Positions 1 through 58,747 of a stretch of 64,000 bases of DNA are shown here, piece after piece. The notes beneath the pieces are model-generated. The model ran no database searches. It saw nothing but the letters and a program-made list of their open reading frames with translations, and had not been told where the DNA came from. A program made the translations under genes and the position numbers. This DNA comes from Paulinella micropora. Taxonomy: Eukaryota > Cercozoa > Imbricatea > Euglyphida. Each line of letters opens with the position of its first letter. Position 1 is the first letter of the stretch. The stretch lies in NCBI GenBank assembly GCA_009731375.1, contig BJOX01000189.1:685259-749258 (forward strand), written 5' to 3'.

Positions 1-87
<87 letters not shown>
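1..87. repeat. (CTA)n tract at the CLC stop codon
   Basis: On the minus strand this is (TAG)n, so the stop codon is the first unit of the array and many further in-frame TAGs follow. Confidence 0.9.
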
Positions 88-39718
<39,631 letters not shown>

Positions 39719-39809
39719 GTGAGACAAGATTGCAGAGTCCCTGTACAAGCATGATAGCACAGTAGGGATGGACGGACAGAAGGAAGGCAGGCAGGAAAGG
39801 GATTACAAG

Positions 39810-39811
39810 AA

Positions 39812-39859
<48 letters not shown>

Positions 39860-40039
39860 TGAGAGAGAGAGAGAGAGAGGAAGAAGAAGAAGAAGAAGAA
39901 GAAGAAGAAGAAGAAGAAGAAGAAGAAGAAGAAGAAGAAGAAGAAGAAGAAGAAGAAGAAGAAGAAGAAGAAGAAGAAGGAGAAGAAAAAGAAAAGAAAG
40001 AAAGAAAGAGAGAGAGAGANNNNNNNNNNAGAGAGAGAG

Positions 40040-40093
<54 letters not shown>
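39810..40093. repeat. (GA)n and (GAA)n tracts
   Basis: GAA triplets at about 39880-39985 between (GA)n blocks, with a 10-N gap at 40020. Lies 5' of the CLC start. Confidence 0.9.
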
Positions 40094-40097
<4 letters not shown>

Positions 40098-40244
40098 GGT
40101 GAGTGTTTTGCCTATGTAGCTCTCCTTCGTGCTTGGATTTCCGTTTTTTTTTCCCATCTGCATTAGACATACAAAATAACAAGATAACTTCTGCTTATGA
40201 ATAGACTGTGCAAGAACAGATGGACCAACTAACTCTCACTTTCT

Positions 40245-40289
<45 letters not shown>

Positions 40290-40300
40290 CAATATATATA

Positions 40301-40341
<41 letters not shown>

Positions 40342-40605
40342 TCTTTTTTAACGTTATGACTGCTGACAATACACCAGAGAAAAACTAATCCAACTCTGTA
40401 CATACATACATACATACATACATACATACATACATAATTACATAATTACACATAATTACATACACTAAATACATTACATACATTACATACATTACATGCA
40501 TTACATACATTACATACATTACAACTAATCCAACCCTGACCGGGTCTTTCTCCATCCACAATGTCGATATAATCCATCCATACATACATCTGTCCTATCT
40601 ATCTA

Positions 40606-40752
<147 letters not shown>

Positions 40753-40812
40753 ATCATTACAACTGATATGTAATGCTATCGTTGTCCTGCATCCATCACA
40801 GAGGCTACGGCA

Positions 40813-40853
<41 letters not shown>

Positions 40854-40861
40854 TACTACTA

Positions 40862-40892
<31 letters not shown>

Positions 40893-40893
40893 T

Positions 40894-40924
<31 letters not shown>

Positions 40925-41023
40925 GTATTATTATTAGAGGAAGTATATCTTTCTTCTCGGAGTGTTGACTGTGATGTATTTGAGGGTAACACCTGATGAT
41001 AAAAACTTAGTCACGCTTGTTTA

Positions 41024-41450
41024 TCAGAGCTCCAGCCCAATGGCCTTACGGCGTTAAACTGTGATGCCAACTCAAAACCATTTGGTGGATGATGCTGGGG
41101 AGGAGGGTCGTTGGGCGCCTGTCGAAGATCTTAAACTCCGCTATGCCGGTTGATAGCCCGTGGACCCAGCGGATACCAAATTGTTATGGGTGGGGTTTTG
41201 AGGTAGTTCTAGCAACCATGCTTGGTGTACGCACTTGCACATGCGGCAACGTTTTGCAAGAGGTTGTTGGGACTGCGGAATAACCTCGGCTTAGTGTAGT
41301 CTTGCCCTCAGGAGCTCCATCGGTGGCCCCTATAATCAGTCGAGAGACTGACTAGGTGGGGATGGAGCACCTCGAACAAGGGCATGGAGGCTCATGTCCG
41401 GAAACGGATCGTGCCATCAGCTGCATCAGTATGCCTTAGAGGAAGTATTA
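41024..41450 (+). mobile_element. Retroposon-like family B, longest copy
   Basis: About 425 bp without simple repeats, ending in a tail (GGAGGCTCATGTCCG, then GCATCAGTATGCC) followed by (ATT)n. Its tail resembles SINE family A; its body is different. The start near CAGCCCAATGG has a weak A-box look, but no B box was seen. Confidence 0.65.
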
Positions 41451-41475
41451 TTATTATTATTATTATTACTATTAT

Positions 41476-41705
41476 GGACACCGTGATAGCCCAGTGGTCA
41501 AGTTCTACCATCTGGGCCCTGTCGCCAGTTCGATTCCAGTCGGTGCCACCAGTATTTTCATTGAACATACCGGTCCGTCTGGAAGTGTTGGAACTGCCCT
41601 TGCGGGTGTCATTAGAGCCTATCGTCAATTCTTCGTACTCCCCTCACGGGTGAGACGATGGAGGCGCATGTGCAGATTTGCATCAGCCATTGACAGAGAA
41701 GCACT
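41476..41705 (+). mobile_element. tRNA-derived SINE (family A) with (ATT)n tail
   Basis: The head has an internal Pol III A box (TAGCCCAGTGG, matching TRGYNNARNNG) and a B box (GTTCGATTC) about 40 bp later, then GGTGCCACC. A ~150-bp unrelated body and a (ATT)n tail follow, and the copy is preceded by (ATT)n. The tRNA fold is degenerate, so it is not counted as a tRNA gene. Confidence 0.85.
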
Positions 41706-41739
41706 ATTATTACTATTATTATTGTTATTAATATTATTA

Positions 41740-46163
<4,424 letters not shown>

Positions 46164-46169
46164 GCAGCC

Positions 46170-47290
46170 CTGACACACACAAAAGCAGAGAAAGAAAGAG
46201 TAGAAAGGGGAAGGGAGAAAAGGCACACAGCCCTTCTGTACACGCAGAGGGAACGACAGGATAGGACAGACGGAAAGAACGAAGAAAATAACAAGGAAGG
46301 AATTGTCCGTTGGTATTCTTCTGTTATAGCTCGTGTCGTCTCTCTTCTCCTTTCCTCGTTTGTTTTGTGCTCTTCTTCTTGTGCTGTTCTCTAGGCCTTT
46401 CTCATTCAGCCCTCAGAGTGTTTATCATCATTCTTGGGTGAATTCCATGAATCTGGGAGACTTCTCTGGGCTCTCTTCTGATTTCCTCGTTTGTTTTGTG
46501 CTCTTTCTTTCGTGTGCTGTTCTCTAAGGCGTTTCTCATTCAGCCCTGAGAGTGTATCATCTTGGGTGGATTCCATGAAGCTGCAAGCTGGGAAGTTGAA
46601 ACTGGTTCTTAGTTTGTTATGGCAGCCGCACACGAAAGGGAGCAAAGAACGGGGAAAAGAAAGGAGGCCAACAGAATCACCAATACCAAAACTGGGACAT
46701 GTGCGTGGTTGAGGATCAAAAGAAGAAAGAGCGGAAAGAAGGGAAGGAAAAAAAGTCAGAATTGGTGAAGGTGCATCGGTTGAGGTCTTAAATGGGGTGA
46801 ACTTGTAGTTGTGTTGACGAAATCAATGGCACATTTTTCACCCTCTGCGCTCCGGCTGGTTTGTTTTGGGTTCAGAGTTTTTAATTCACTTTCACTCACG
46901 CAAGAAAAAACGTCTAGTGCAGTGAAACAGAAAATTGTTGTTATGTAACCTTATGTTATAACGAAGAAAATTGAGCTATGTTGATGGTTTTTGGCGTAAG
47001 TAATATAAATTGTTTACAGTTTTGGGTGTTTCTCGTTTTCATTTGAAGGGTTTTCAAAGACCCCCCCCCCCCCAAGACACTCGTTATTTCGCTTTGAACG
47101 TTGTGCATGCAGTGTGCAAGACTGCAAAATATACGTGTTACATGATGTATGAGTCTTGTATGTATTTGTTTTTTGTGGACATTGTTTTTTAGATGGTAGA
47201 GTACAGTCTACTGCAATATATAATAAGACTATAATAGTTATGTACCTACATACCGATATTTACTCCTACTACTGTGTGTGAATGCAACAT
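46170..47290. promoter_or_regulatory. Divergent intergenic region
   Basis: Non-repetitive sequence between the start of the minus-strand unknown gene (46163) and the plus-strand gene further right. It includes two ~115-bp direct copies (about 46340-46461 and 46471-46584) and a 12-C run at 47060. By position it is a candidate two-way promoter. No core promoter element was identified with confidence. Confidence 0.35.
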
Positions 47291-47299
47291 GCATACATA

Positions 47300-47881
47300 C
47301 ATTACATTACATTACATTACATGCATAACATAACATAACATGATATAAAATGATATAACATGATATAACATAACATAACATAACATAACATAACATAACA
47401 TAACATAACATGACATAACATGACATAACATAACATAACATGACATAACATAACATAACATAACATAACACAACATAACATAACATATCATAACATAACA
47501 TAACATCACATAACATCACATCAAATTAACATTAACATTAACATTAACATTAACATTAACATTAACGTTAACATTAACGTTGACATTTAAGATAACATAG
47601 CATAACACAACACAACATAACATAACATAACATAACATAACATAACTTAGCATAACATAGCATAACATGACATACATACATACATATATACATACATAAA
47701 TAAATACATACATACATACATATGTATCATACATACATACATACATACGTACATAACATACATAACACACATACATGCATCCATCCATCCATCCATCCAT
47801 CCATCCATCCATACATACATACATACATATACATACATACATACATACATACATACATACATACATACGTACATACATACA

Positions 47882-47913
<32 letters not shown>

Positions 47914-48160
47914 ATACATACATACATCCATCCATCCATCCATCCATCCATACATACATACATCATACATACATACATACGTGCGTACGGGTGTACGTAC
48001 GTACGTACGTACGTACGTAACGTAACGTACGTACGTACGTACGTTACGTTACGTACGTACGTAACGTAACGTACGTGCGTACGTTACGTTACGTACGTAC
48101 GTTACGTACGTACGTGCGTACGTTACGTACGTAAATACATACATACACACATATACATAC
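47300..48160. repeat. (ACATA)n, (CATA)n, (CATC)n and (ACGT)n
   Basis: Pentamer (AACAT)n at 47320-47680 with (ATTAAC)n at 47525-47580, CATA/CATC at 47680-47978, and the self-complementary ACGT/AACGT tract at 47985-48135. Confidence 0.9.
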
Positions 48161-48170
48161 GTACGTGCAG

Positions 48171-50570
<2,400 letters not shown>

Positions 50571-50592
50571 ACCACCACCACCACCACTACTG

Positions 50593-50664
<72 letters not shown>

Positions 50665-50671
50665 TTTCTAC

Positions 50672-50711
<40 letters not shown>

Positions 50712-50712
50712 G

Positions 50713-50771
<59 letters not shown>

Positions 50772-50836
50772 GCTACTACTACTACTTACTACTACTACTG
50801 CTACTACTACCACTACTACTACTACTACTACTACTT

Positions 50837-50914
<78 letters not shown>

Positions 50915-51163
50915 CTTCTTCTTTTCCATCTTCTCCATCTTCTTCTTCTTCTTCTTCTTCTTCTTCTTCTTCTTCTTCTCTTCTTCTTCTTCTCTTCTTC
51001 TTCTTCTTCTTTTTCTTCTTCTTCTTTTTCTTCTTCTTTTTCTTCTTCTTCTTCTTCTTGTCTTCTTCTTCTTCTTGTTCTTCTTCTTCTTCTTCTTCTT
51101 CTTCTTCTTCTTCTTCTTCTTCTTCTTCTTCTTCTTCGTCCACTACTACTACTACTGCTGCTG

Positions 51164-51212
<49 letters not shown>

Positions 51213-51232
51213 TACTTCTACTACTTCTACTT

Positions 51233-51296
<64 letters not shown>

Positions 51297-51337
51297 TTCT
51301 ACTTCTACTTCTACTTCTACTTCTTCTACTTCTACTT

Positions 51338-51375
<38 letters not shown>

Positions 51376-51438
51376 TCTTCTTCTTCTTCTTCTTTTCTTC
51401 TTCTTCTTCTTCTTCTTCTTCTTCTTCTTCTTCTTCTT

Positions 51439-51489
<51 letters not shown>

Positions 51490-51520
51490 ATACCACTACT
51501 ACTACTACACTACTCTCTTG

Positions 51521-51552
<32 letters not shown>

Positions 51553-51596
51553 CTTCTTCTTCTTCTTCTTCTTCTTCTTCTTCTACTACTACTACA

Positions 51597-51672
<76 letters not shown>

Positions 51673-51675
51673 TTG

Positions 51676-51724
<49 letters not shown>

Positions 51725-52050
51725 NNNNNNNNNNNNNNNNNNNNNNNNNNNNNNNNNNNNNNNNNNNNNNNNNNNNNNNNNNNNNNNNNNNNNNNNNNNN
51801 NNNNNNNNNNNNNNNNNNNNNNNNNNNNNNNNNNNNNNNNNNNNNNNNNNNNNNNNNNNNNNNNNNNNNNNNNNNNNNNNNNNNNNNNNNNNNNNNNNNN
51901 NNNNNNNNNNNNNNNNNNNNNNNNNNNNNNNNNNNNNNNNNNNNNNNNNNNNNNNNNNNNNNNNNNNNNNNNNNNNNNNNNNNNNNNNNNNNNNNNNNNN
52001 NNNNNNNNNNNNNNNNNNNNNNNNNNNNNNNNNNNNNNNNTAGTAGTAGT

Positions 52051-52122
<72 letters not shown>

Positions 52123-52142
52123 CTATAGTAGTAGTAGTAGTA

Positions 52143-52184
<42 letters not shown>

Positions 52185-52199
52185 CTATAGCACTACTAT

Positions 52200-52242
<43 letters not shown>

Positions 52243-52249
52243 GGCAACT

Positions 52250-52250
<1 letters not shown>
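50571..52250. repeat. (CTA)/(CTT) arrays, gap, (TAG) array
   Basis: (CTA)n with CTT blocks to 51724, a 316-N gap (51725-52040), then (TAG)n that inverts to (CTA)n at 52196 around CTATAGCAC. Not coding. Confidence 0.9.
51725..52040. other. Assembly gap
   Basis: 316 N between (CTA)n and (TAG)n, so the strand sense of the triplet flips across it. Confidence 1.
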
Positions 52251-52319
<69 letters not shown>

Positions 52320-52329
52320 CCAAGACAGA

Positions 52330-52720
52330 CAGAGACAGACAGACAGACTGATAAACATGCAGCATGTCTGTGTGCTTTTGCTAGTCGGGTGATCGTGCCG
52401 GCCCCTTGATGAGCTGCCTGTGCCGGCCCGCTTCGCCGCCGCGCCGACCGGACCATCACGCGCGGCCCGGCCTGTCCTTTCGCCCATATCAACCAAGCCA
52501 CACTATCAGACGGGAAGAAGCAAAAGTCAATCCGGTATATTTTCTGGAAAAATCACCGCAAACCCCGCGGAAGTTTCGCTGCCGCTTCGCTTGTACATTC
52601 ATTTAAATACTAATAAAACCCTGGCATGAATGCTGAGAAATAAAATTAGCTGATTAGAAATATTTCTCACAAGCTGGGCTGTCACTGATTTTGCGGACCG
52701 ATTTATATAACGCAAGAATT
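52330..52720. other. Unique GC-rich patch with poly(A)-signal-like hexamers
   Basis: A GC-rich stretch (52400-52490) passes into AT-rich sequence with AATAAA at about 52612 and 52640, then a T-run. This could be a 3' untranslated end of a plus-strand transcript; no reliable ORF is attached. 52545-52590 resembles 12478-12536. Confidence 0.35.
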
Positions 52721-52776
<56 letters not shown>

Positions 52777-52984
52777 NNNNNNNNNNAATAACATACTTGC
52801 CACTCATAGAGCTGGGTGGGAAGCAGAAGAGATAGAATGGAAGAGTTAATTAAGAGGTGAAGCGTATATATATATAAATACCATGGTATATATATATATG
52901 TATATATATATATATCAAAACGATAGTGAAGACTTCAAAGGCAGAGAAAATGTAAACCAGAAAATAAGGGGAGAAGAAAGATAT

Positions 52985-53602
52985 ATATACATTAATATAA
53001 TATAATATAATACAATCTAATCTAATCTAATCTAATCTAATCTAATCTGATATGATATGATATGATATCATATGATATATGATATATGATATGATATGAT
53101 ATGATATGATATGATATGACATGACATGACATGACATGACATGACATGATATGACATGATATAATATAATATAATATAATATAATATAATATAATATAAT
53201 ATAATATAATATATAATATAATATAATATAATATAATATAATATAATATAATATAATGTAATATAATAATATAATATAATATAATATAATATAATATAAT
53301 ATATTATATTATAATATAATATAATATAATAAATAATATAATATAATATAATATAATATAATATAATATAATATAATATAATATAATATAATATAATATA
53401 ACATAATATACTATAATTATAATATAATATAATATGATATAATATGATATGATATGATATGATATGATATAATATAATATAATATAATATAATATAATAT
53501 AATATAATATAATATAATATAATATAATGTAATGTAATGTAATGTAATGTAATATAATATAATATAATATAATATAATATAATATAATATAATATAATAT
53601 AC
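52985..53602. repeat. (AATAT)n pentamer array
   Basis: About 600 bp of AATAT-type pentamers with TCTAA, GATAT and GACAT sub-blocks, running into the 53603-53789 gap. Confidence 0.9.
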
Positions 53603-53789
53603 NNNNNNNNNNNNNNNNNNNNNNNNNNNNNNNNNNNNNNNNNNNNNNNNNNNNNNNNNNNNNNNNNNNNNNNNNNNNNNNNNNNNNNNNNNNNNNNNNN
53701 NNNNNNNNNNNNNNNNNNNNNNNNNNNNNNNNNNNNNNNNNNNNNNNNNNNNNNNNNNNNNNNNNNNNNNNNNNNNNNNNNNNNNNNNN
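53603..53789. other. Assembly gap
   Basis: 187 N between the pentamer array and an A-run. Confidence 1.
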
Positions 53790-53838
<49 letters not shown>

Positions 53839-54009
53839 AATAAAAATGATTTGAAAAAAAAGTGGAACTATGAGAAATGAAGTTTATGAAGATCAAAAGT
53901 ATGCATTCGAAAATGAAGGTAAGAACAGAATGTTATTGTTGTTATTGTTGTTATGGTTCAACAGTGATTGTCCAACTGTCGTCCATTTGTAATTATAGAT
54001 GGTCGTGAA

Positions 54010-54036
54010 ATTACATATGGTCGTCGTTGTCGTTGC

Positions 54037-54073
<37 letters not shown>

Positions 54074-54740
54074 GACTGTTGTTGTTGCTGTTCTTGTCCT
54101 TCCTCTTTCTCTCCTTCTCCTTCTTCTTCACCTTCTTCACCTTCTTCAACACCTTCACCATCTTCATCATCTTCATCATCTTCATCATCTTCATCATCTT
54201 CATCATCTTCATCATCTTCATCATCTTCATCATCTTCATCTTCTTCATCTTCTTCATCTTCTTCATCTTCTTCATCTTCATCATCTTCATCATCTTCATC
54301 ATCTTCATCATCTTCATCATCTTCATCATCTTCATCATCTTCATCTTCTTCATCTTCTTCATCATCATCATCATCATCATCATCATCTTCTTCTTCTTCT
54401 TCTTCTTCTTCTTCTTCTTCTTCTCCTTCTTCTTCTTCTTCTTCTTCTTCTTCTTCTTCTTCTCCTCCTCCTCCTCCTCCTCCTCCTCCTCCTCATCCTC
54501 CTCCTCCTCCTTCTACTGTGTCTTCTTCAGCTTTTCATCTTCTTTGGTCTTCTTGATATTGTGATTGTCGTTCTTGTATTTGTTGTTGTCGTTGTTCAAT
54601 AGTTGTTATTGTTGTTGTTGTTGCCACTGTTATCGTCGTCATCGTTGTTGATGATGATGATGATGTTGTTGTTGTTGCTGTTGTTGTTGTTATTGTTGTT
54701 GTTGTTGTTGCTGTTGTTGTTGTTGTTGTGATTAATACAA
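54010..54740. repeat. (TTG)n, (ATCTTC)n, (CTT)n and (TCC)n tracts
   Basis: TTG triplets, a long hexamer CATCTT block (54165-54370), CTT and CCT triplets to 54520, then TTG again. No supported gene. Confidence 0.9.
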
Positions 54741-55207
54741 TTATTATTATTAATATAATAATTATCATGATTATTACTCTTACTGTTATGCTTATTATTA
54801 GGCGGAGAAACAAAAGAAGCAAAGGAGTCAGAATAGACATAAGAGACAGAAGAGACAGAAGAGACAGTAGTAGTAGTAGACATTATGGTCTGAGGCTCCT
54901 GCAACTGAGAGTCATTGTCAGTGACATGTGCTGACAGTCTTTGCCGTCGCGTGGCACAGTAGATGGAGAAGAGGGGCGCTGGCTTTTGTCGTTGTTGTTG
55001 TTGTTGTTGTTGTTGTTCTTGTTGTTCTTGTTGTTGTTGCTGCTGCTGCAGTCGATGCGAGAAGCAGGAGAAGCAGAAGGTGAAGCAAAGGAGACAGAAG
55101 AGCCAGAAAAGTCAGGAGGGTCAGAAGAGACAGGAGTTACAGAAGCAGTAGTAGTAGTAGTAGTCGCAGTAGAGATAGTGGTCCGAAGTTTGTTATTGTT
55201 GTTATTG

Positions 55208-55846
55208 TTATTGGTTGTTGTTGTTGTTGTTGTTGCTGCTGCTGCTGCTGTCAATGCCGTTGTTGCCATTTTGATTGCTGTCCTCCTTGTTCTCCTTGTT
55301 CTCCTTCGTCTGTCGTCGACGAGAACGACGCTGTGACGGTTGCTGTTTTTGTTGCTGCTGCTGCCAAATGTCAGGACAGATATGCAGGTACTTACAGCTT
55401 GTACGACTGCACTTGCCCTTGGTATTGTCCCGGCAGACAATGTGAATGTAAGGAGAAGGGTCATGAGGGGTCTGGAGGAGGGGTGGGTTCTCAGCTTTTT
55501 GCTTTTCAATAAGCCAAGTCAACCTTGCAGCAGTACAAGGTTCAAAACTCAAACCACGAATTTTGTCAGTCGAGAGATGGAGAAGATCTCCAAGAGAGAA
55601 AGAAAGAATGGCAGATTGAGCGCGCTGAACCCAAAACTTAGCATCAGGAAGCACCTCACAAACAGAGAACCGTTTCCATTCATTGCCCAGACTTGGAAGC
55701 GGTCTCGGCGTTGAGACCGTTGTTGGCAGAGAGAAAAAGCAGAAAGACGCGAGTGAAGTCAAGCGTTGGGATGCGAGAAAGGATTGCAGGAAGACAGAGA
55801 CAGTGCTAGAGAGACTCAGGTTGAGAGATTTCACACCCTCCACCAT
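55208..55846 (-). CDS. CCCH zinc-finger protein, muscleblind-like finger
   Basis: An uninterrupted reading frame of about 212 codons contains VCRDNTKGKCSRTSCKYLH. This is C-x7-C-x4-C-x3-H, the spacing and local sequence of the second finger of muscleblind-type RNA-binding proteins. A poly-Q patch, a basic stretch (RRSRRR) and an Asn/Ser-rich end follow. The start is set at ATG 55846, but the frame stays open further upstream into a TA-repeat. The first ~45 residues have no features and could be untranslated. The frame stops in a CAA/AAC tract at 55208. A different minus-strand frame (to 54883) stays open just beyond, with Ser/Pro-rich, coding-like sequence, so a slippage frameshift or small intron is possible. 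The RNA-binding role is inferred from the finger only. Confidence 0.6.
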   Translation of the reverse strand: MVEGVKSLNLSLSSTVSVFLQSFLASQRLTSLASFCFFSLPTTVSTPRPLPSLGNEWKRFSVCEVLPDAKFWVQRAQSAILSFSLGDLLHLSTDKIRGLSFEPCTAARLTWLIEKQKAENPPLLQTPHDPSPYIHIVCRDNTKGKCSRTSCKYLHICPDIWQQQQQKQQPSQRRSRRRQTKENKENKEDSNQNGNNGIDSSSSSNNNNNNNQ

Positions 55847-55942
55847 GATGTGAGTGAACCGGCCGGCCCTACATGTATATATATATATATTATATATATA
55901 TATATATACCGGCCCTATATATGTATATATATATATAATTAA

Positions 55943-56216
55943 TATTGCTAGCGACATTCAAATGCTAAAAGAAAATTAGCTATTCGGTTTTGTGTCACTT
56001 TTTCGATTTTGGGTCATCGGCTTTTTCGTGTTTGTGTCAAAATTTTGAATTTTGAAATTAACTGCTATATGCATCCGCAAAAATGACGTAAATTTTAGCA
56101 AAATGTCATATACTGTAAGCAGTTTGAAAATTCAAAATTTTGACACAGTGAACTAAAATCGAAAAAGTGACAGAAAATCGAAAAAATCATGTTGGTTGAT
56201 ACTTGAATGTCAGAGA
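55943..56216. mobile_element. Foldback family M6, copy a
   Basis: Ends GACATTCAAATG / ACTTGAATGTC. The arms carry TTGTGTCACTTTTTCGATTT and complement. The core has ATTAACTGCTATATGCATCCGC, shared in altered form with the next two elements (core ends at 20-base detail; the rest is AT-rich). Confidence 0.7.
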
Positions 56217-56217
56217 G

Positions 56218-56500
56218 TACTGGGTGCATTCAATTGTCAAACTCACCTATCGAATTTGAGTTAAGGGCCAGATTTCAGATTAGCCGCTAGCGGTCAGATT
56301 TCGAATTAGTGACCAGAATTCAAATTAGTTCAATTAACGACTATATACGTCCGCAAAATCTGTATAACTTTTGCGAAATGTTACTGTTAAATTAAACTAA
56401 TTTGAATTCTGGTCACTCATCTAAAATCTGACCGCTAATCTGAAATCTGACACTTAACTCAAATTCGATGGCTGAGACTGACACTTGAATGTACCCAGTA
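56218..56500. mobile_element. Foldback family M6, copy b
   Basis: Ends TACTGGGTGCATTCAATTGT / ACACTTGAATGTACCCAGTA. The arms include CAGATTTCAGATTAGC and AATTTGAGTTAAG with their complements. The core has TTAACGACTATATACGTCCG. It abuts copy a. Confidence 0.75.
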
Positions 56501-56740
56501 ATATATTTATATATATATATATATATCTTTGAGCAACTCAGCATGCTCGGAGGCCTTTACCGACTCCTTTCAGAGTCCACCGGTCCTGTCTCGCTACTAC
56601 AGTAACCAAAGTAAGGGAAGGCAATTTAATAAAGTTGTATTAAGACAGGTCTAGCCTTACGAGCTCAAAGGAAAAGTAAAAAAAGGAATTTAATGTGAAC
56701 ACAACTGGTTCAAACCTAACCTCCACTTCTGATATAGCAG

Positions 56741-57016
56741 ATATTGCTGTTGACATTCAAGACATCAAAAAAAATTGATTTTTCTGTTTTGGTTGGAATT
56801 TTAGTTTTGGTTGGAATTTTGATTTTGGGTGAAAATTTGAATTTTTCAAATTAACGGCTATATTCGTCCGCAAAATATCGTAAATTTTCGCGAAATGTTA
56901 CCGTTAAATTTGAAAATGTGAATTTTTGTCACAAAAATGAAAAACTGTCACAAAAATGAAAATCTGACACAAAAATGAAAAACTAATTTTTGTTGTCTTG
57001 AATGTCAACAGCAATA
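56741..57016. mobile_element. Foldback family M6, copy c
   Basis: Ends ATATTGCTGTTGACATTCAA / TTGAATGTCAACAGCAATAT, exact complements. The arms carry tandem CACAAAAATGAAAA-type units. The core has TTAACGGCTATATTCGTCCG. A short minus-strand ORF across it is treated as chance. Confidence 0.75.
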
Positions 57017-58105
57017 TGAACCCAAACAACAAGCCAAAGGAAAAAACCGCTGTCAACGGAGTGTCCGTTTGACACGGATCATCTGACACGATGCGTTACG
57101 TCCGTAACCTGTACAAATGCTAAAACATACCCTAAACACCAACCCATAAGTGCAATTTCCCTTTTTTAGCCATAAATTCCCAGTCACGGAAAAAAAAAGC
57201 CAAATTTCACGGAATTTTCGTGACCTTTTTCCCAAAACTTCAAACGGTTACTACATTTGCTGTAGAAGGATCGGGTCAACGCTATTAATGTGGGAGGTTA
57301 TTCAATATGGATGCTACACAATAGTGTAATCTGCATCCTAAAAACCTTCTCCGCGCCGGTAAACGGTTAAGTGTAAGATATAGGTATTAAGGTCCTATGG
57401 GATCCAAGCTTGCTAGCTTTCCTCCCATATTCCTTATCCTAATATAACATTAAAACCGGATGTATTAATTAGAACCGGGAATGGAATACGAATTCATCTT
57501 AAAATACATTTAATAACAAGAAATTACTTCCAATAGTAAATTCCCGTAAACCCTGATAGCGTAAAAACGATGTAGTATATAGTGTGTGTTACATAGCACC
57601 CCTTCCCCCTTCCTTGAGATCGCTCGGATCTCAATTCTGGAGTAATACCAACGGAGACTACATCTAGTATAATCCCGTCAGTATCGGCTTTCTGGGGAAT
57701 CCCAGCCGACTATCCGAGCCACCCGGCACCACAAGAGCTACCCTAGCTCGAGCCCTGATCAAATCTTATCAAGAGCCATCGGGTCCAACGAATTATAGGC
57801 TTGTGCTTCATGTGAGCTAAGTTCCGAAACTTAATAATGCCCGAAGATCGTGAATCTGACACTCGGCCAGCCCACGTCTTCAACCCTACGCGCGCGATTT
57901 CCTCGAAGTCACAGTCCCATAGTCCGGCCGACCACCAACCAGACCCTATCTAATCCGTGCCTTGGCCCCGAAGTTCGAATTGACCGAACTCCACGAGTCC
58001 AAACCTTAAAACGACGATGGCCTTCTCGCCGAGTTCACCCCCTGTACCGTGTCCGTGAAGTTTTAATGTTGAGTAGGACCCTCAGCACCATTTTCCCCAC
58101 ACACT
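57017..58105. other. Unassigned unique sequence
   Basis: About 1.1 kb of non-repetitive DNA ending at a ~90-bp C-run. It has no convincing reading frame (a plus-strand ORF from 57850 continues only through repeats) and no recognised motif. It could be a retroelement fragment; nothing confirms this. Confidence 0.3.
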
Positions 58106-58119
58106 ATGGTCAATGTGCG

Positions 58120-58201
<82 letters not shown>

Positions 58202-58216
58202 NNNNNNNNNNTACTG

Positions 58217-58262
<46 letters not shown>

Positions 58263-58273
58263 TACTTCTACTT

Positions 58274-58304
<31 letters not shown>

Positions 58305-58450
58305 TACTACTACTACTACTATTACTACTACTACTACTTCTACTACTACTTCTTTTTCTTCTTCTTCTTCTTCTTCTTCTTCTTCTTCTTCTTTTCTTCT
58401 TCTTCTTCTCCTTCTTCTTCTTCTTCTTCTTCTTCTACTACTACTACTAC

Positions 58451-58492
<42 letters not shown>

Positions 58493-58597
58493 CACTACTA
58501 CTACTACACTACTCTCTTGTACTTCTTCTTCTTCTTTTTCTTTCTTCTTCTTCTTCTTCTTCTTCTTCTTCTTCTTCTTCTTCTTCTTCTTCTTCTT

Positions 58598-58636
<39 letters not shown>

Positions 58637-58639
58637 TTA

Positions 58640-58702
<63 letters not shown>

Positions 58703-58703
58703 T

Positions 58704-58747
<44 letters not shown>

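Noticed and set aside
41476-41549. Functional tRNA gene
   Set aside because: A and B boxes are present, but the arms do not pair well and every copy continues into the same SINE body.
46333-46712. Plus-strand ORFs in the divergent intergenic region
   Set aside because: They follow the duplicated Phe/Ser/Leu-rich pyrimidine stretch in two different frames, so the repeat rather than a protein explains them.
52406-52606. Plus-strand ORF rich in Pro/Arg
   Set aside because: It is a GC-rich patch open in two frames at once, with no splice or domain support; kept only as a possible untranslated end.
55340-55714. Plus-strand ORF opposite the zinc-finger gene
   Set aside because: It has no domain, while the minus strand carries a clear CCCH finger. 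Treated as a shadow frame.
56904-57235. Short minus-strand ORFs over foldback copy c
   Set aside because: They arise from AT-rich inverted-repeat arms with repeated TGAAAA units and have no coding signature.
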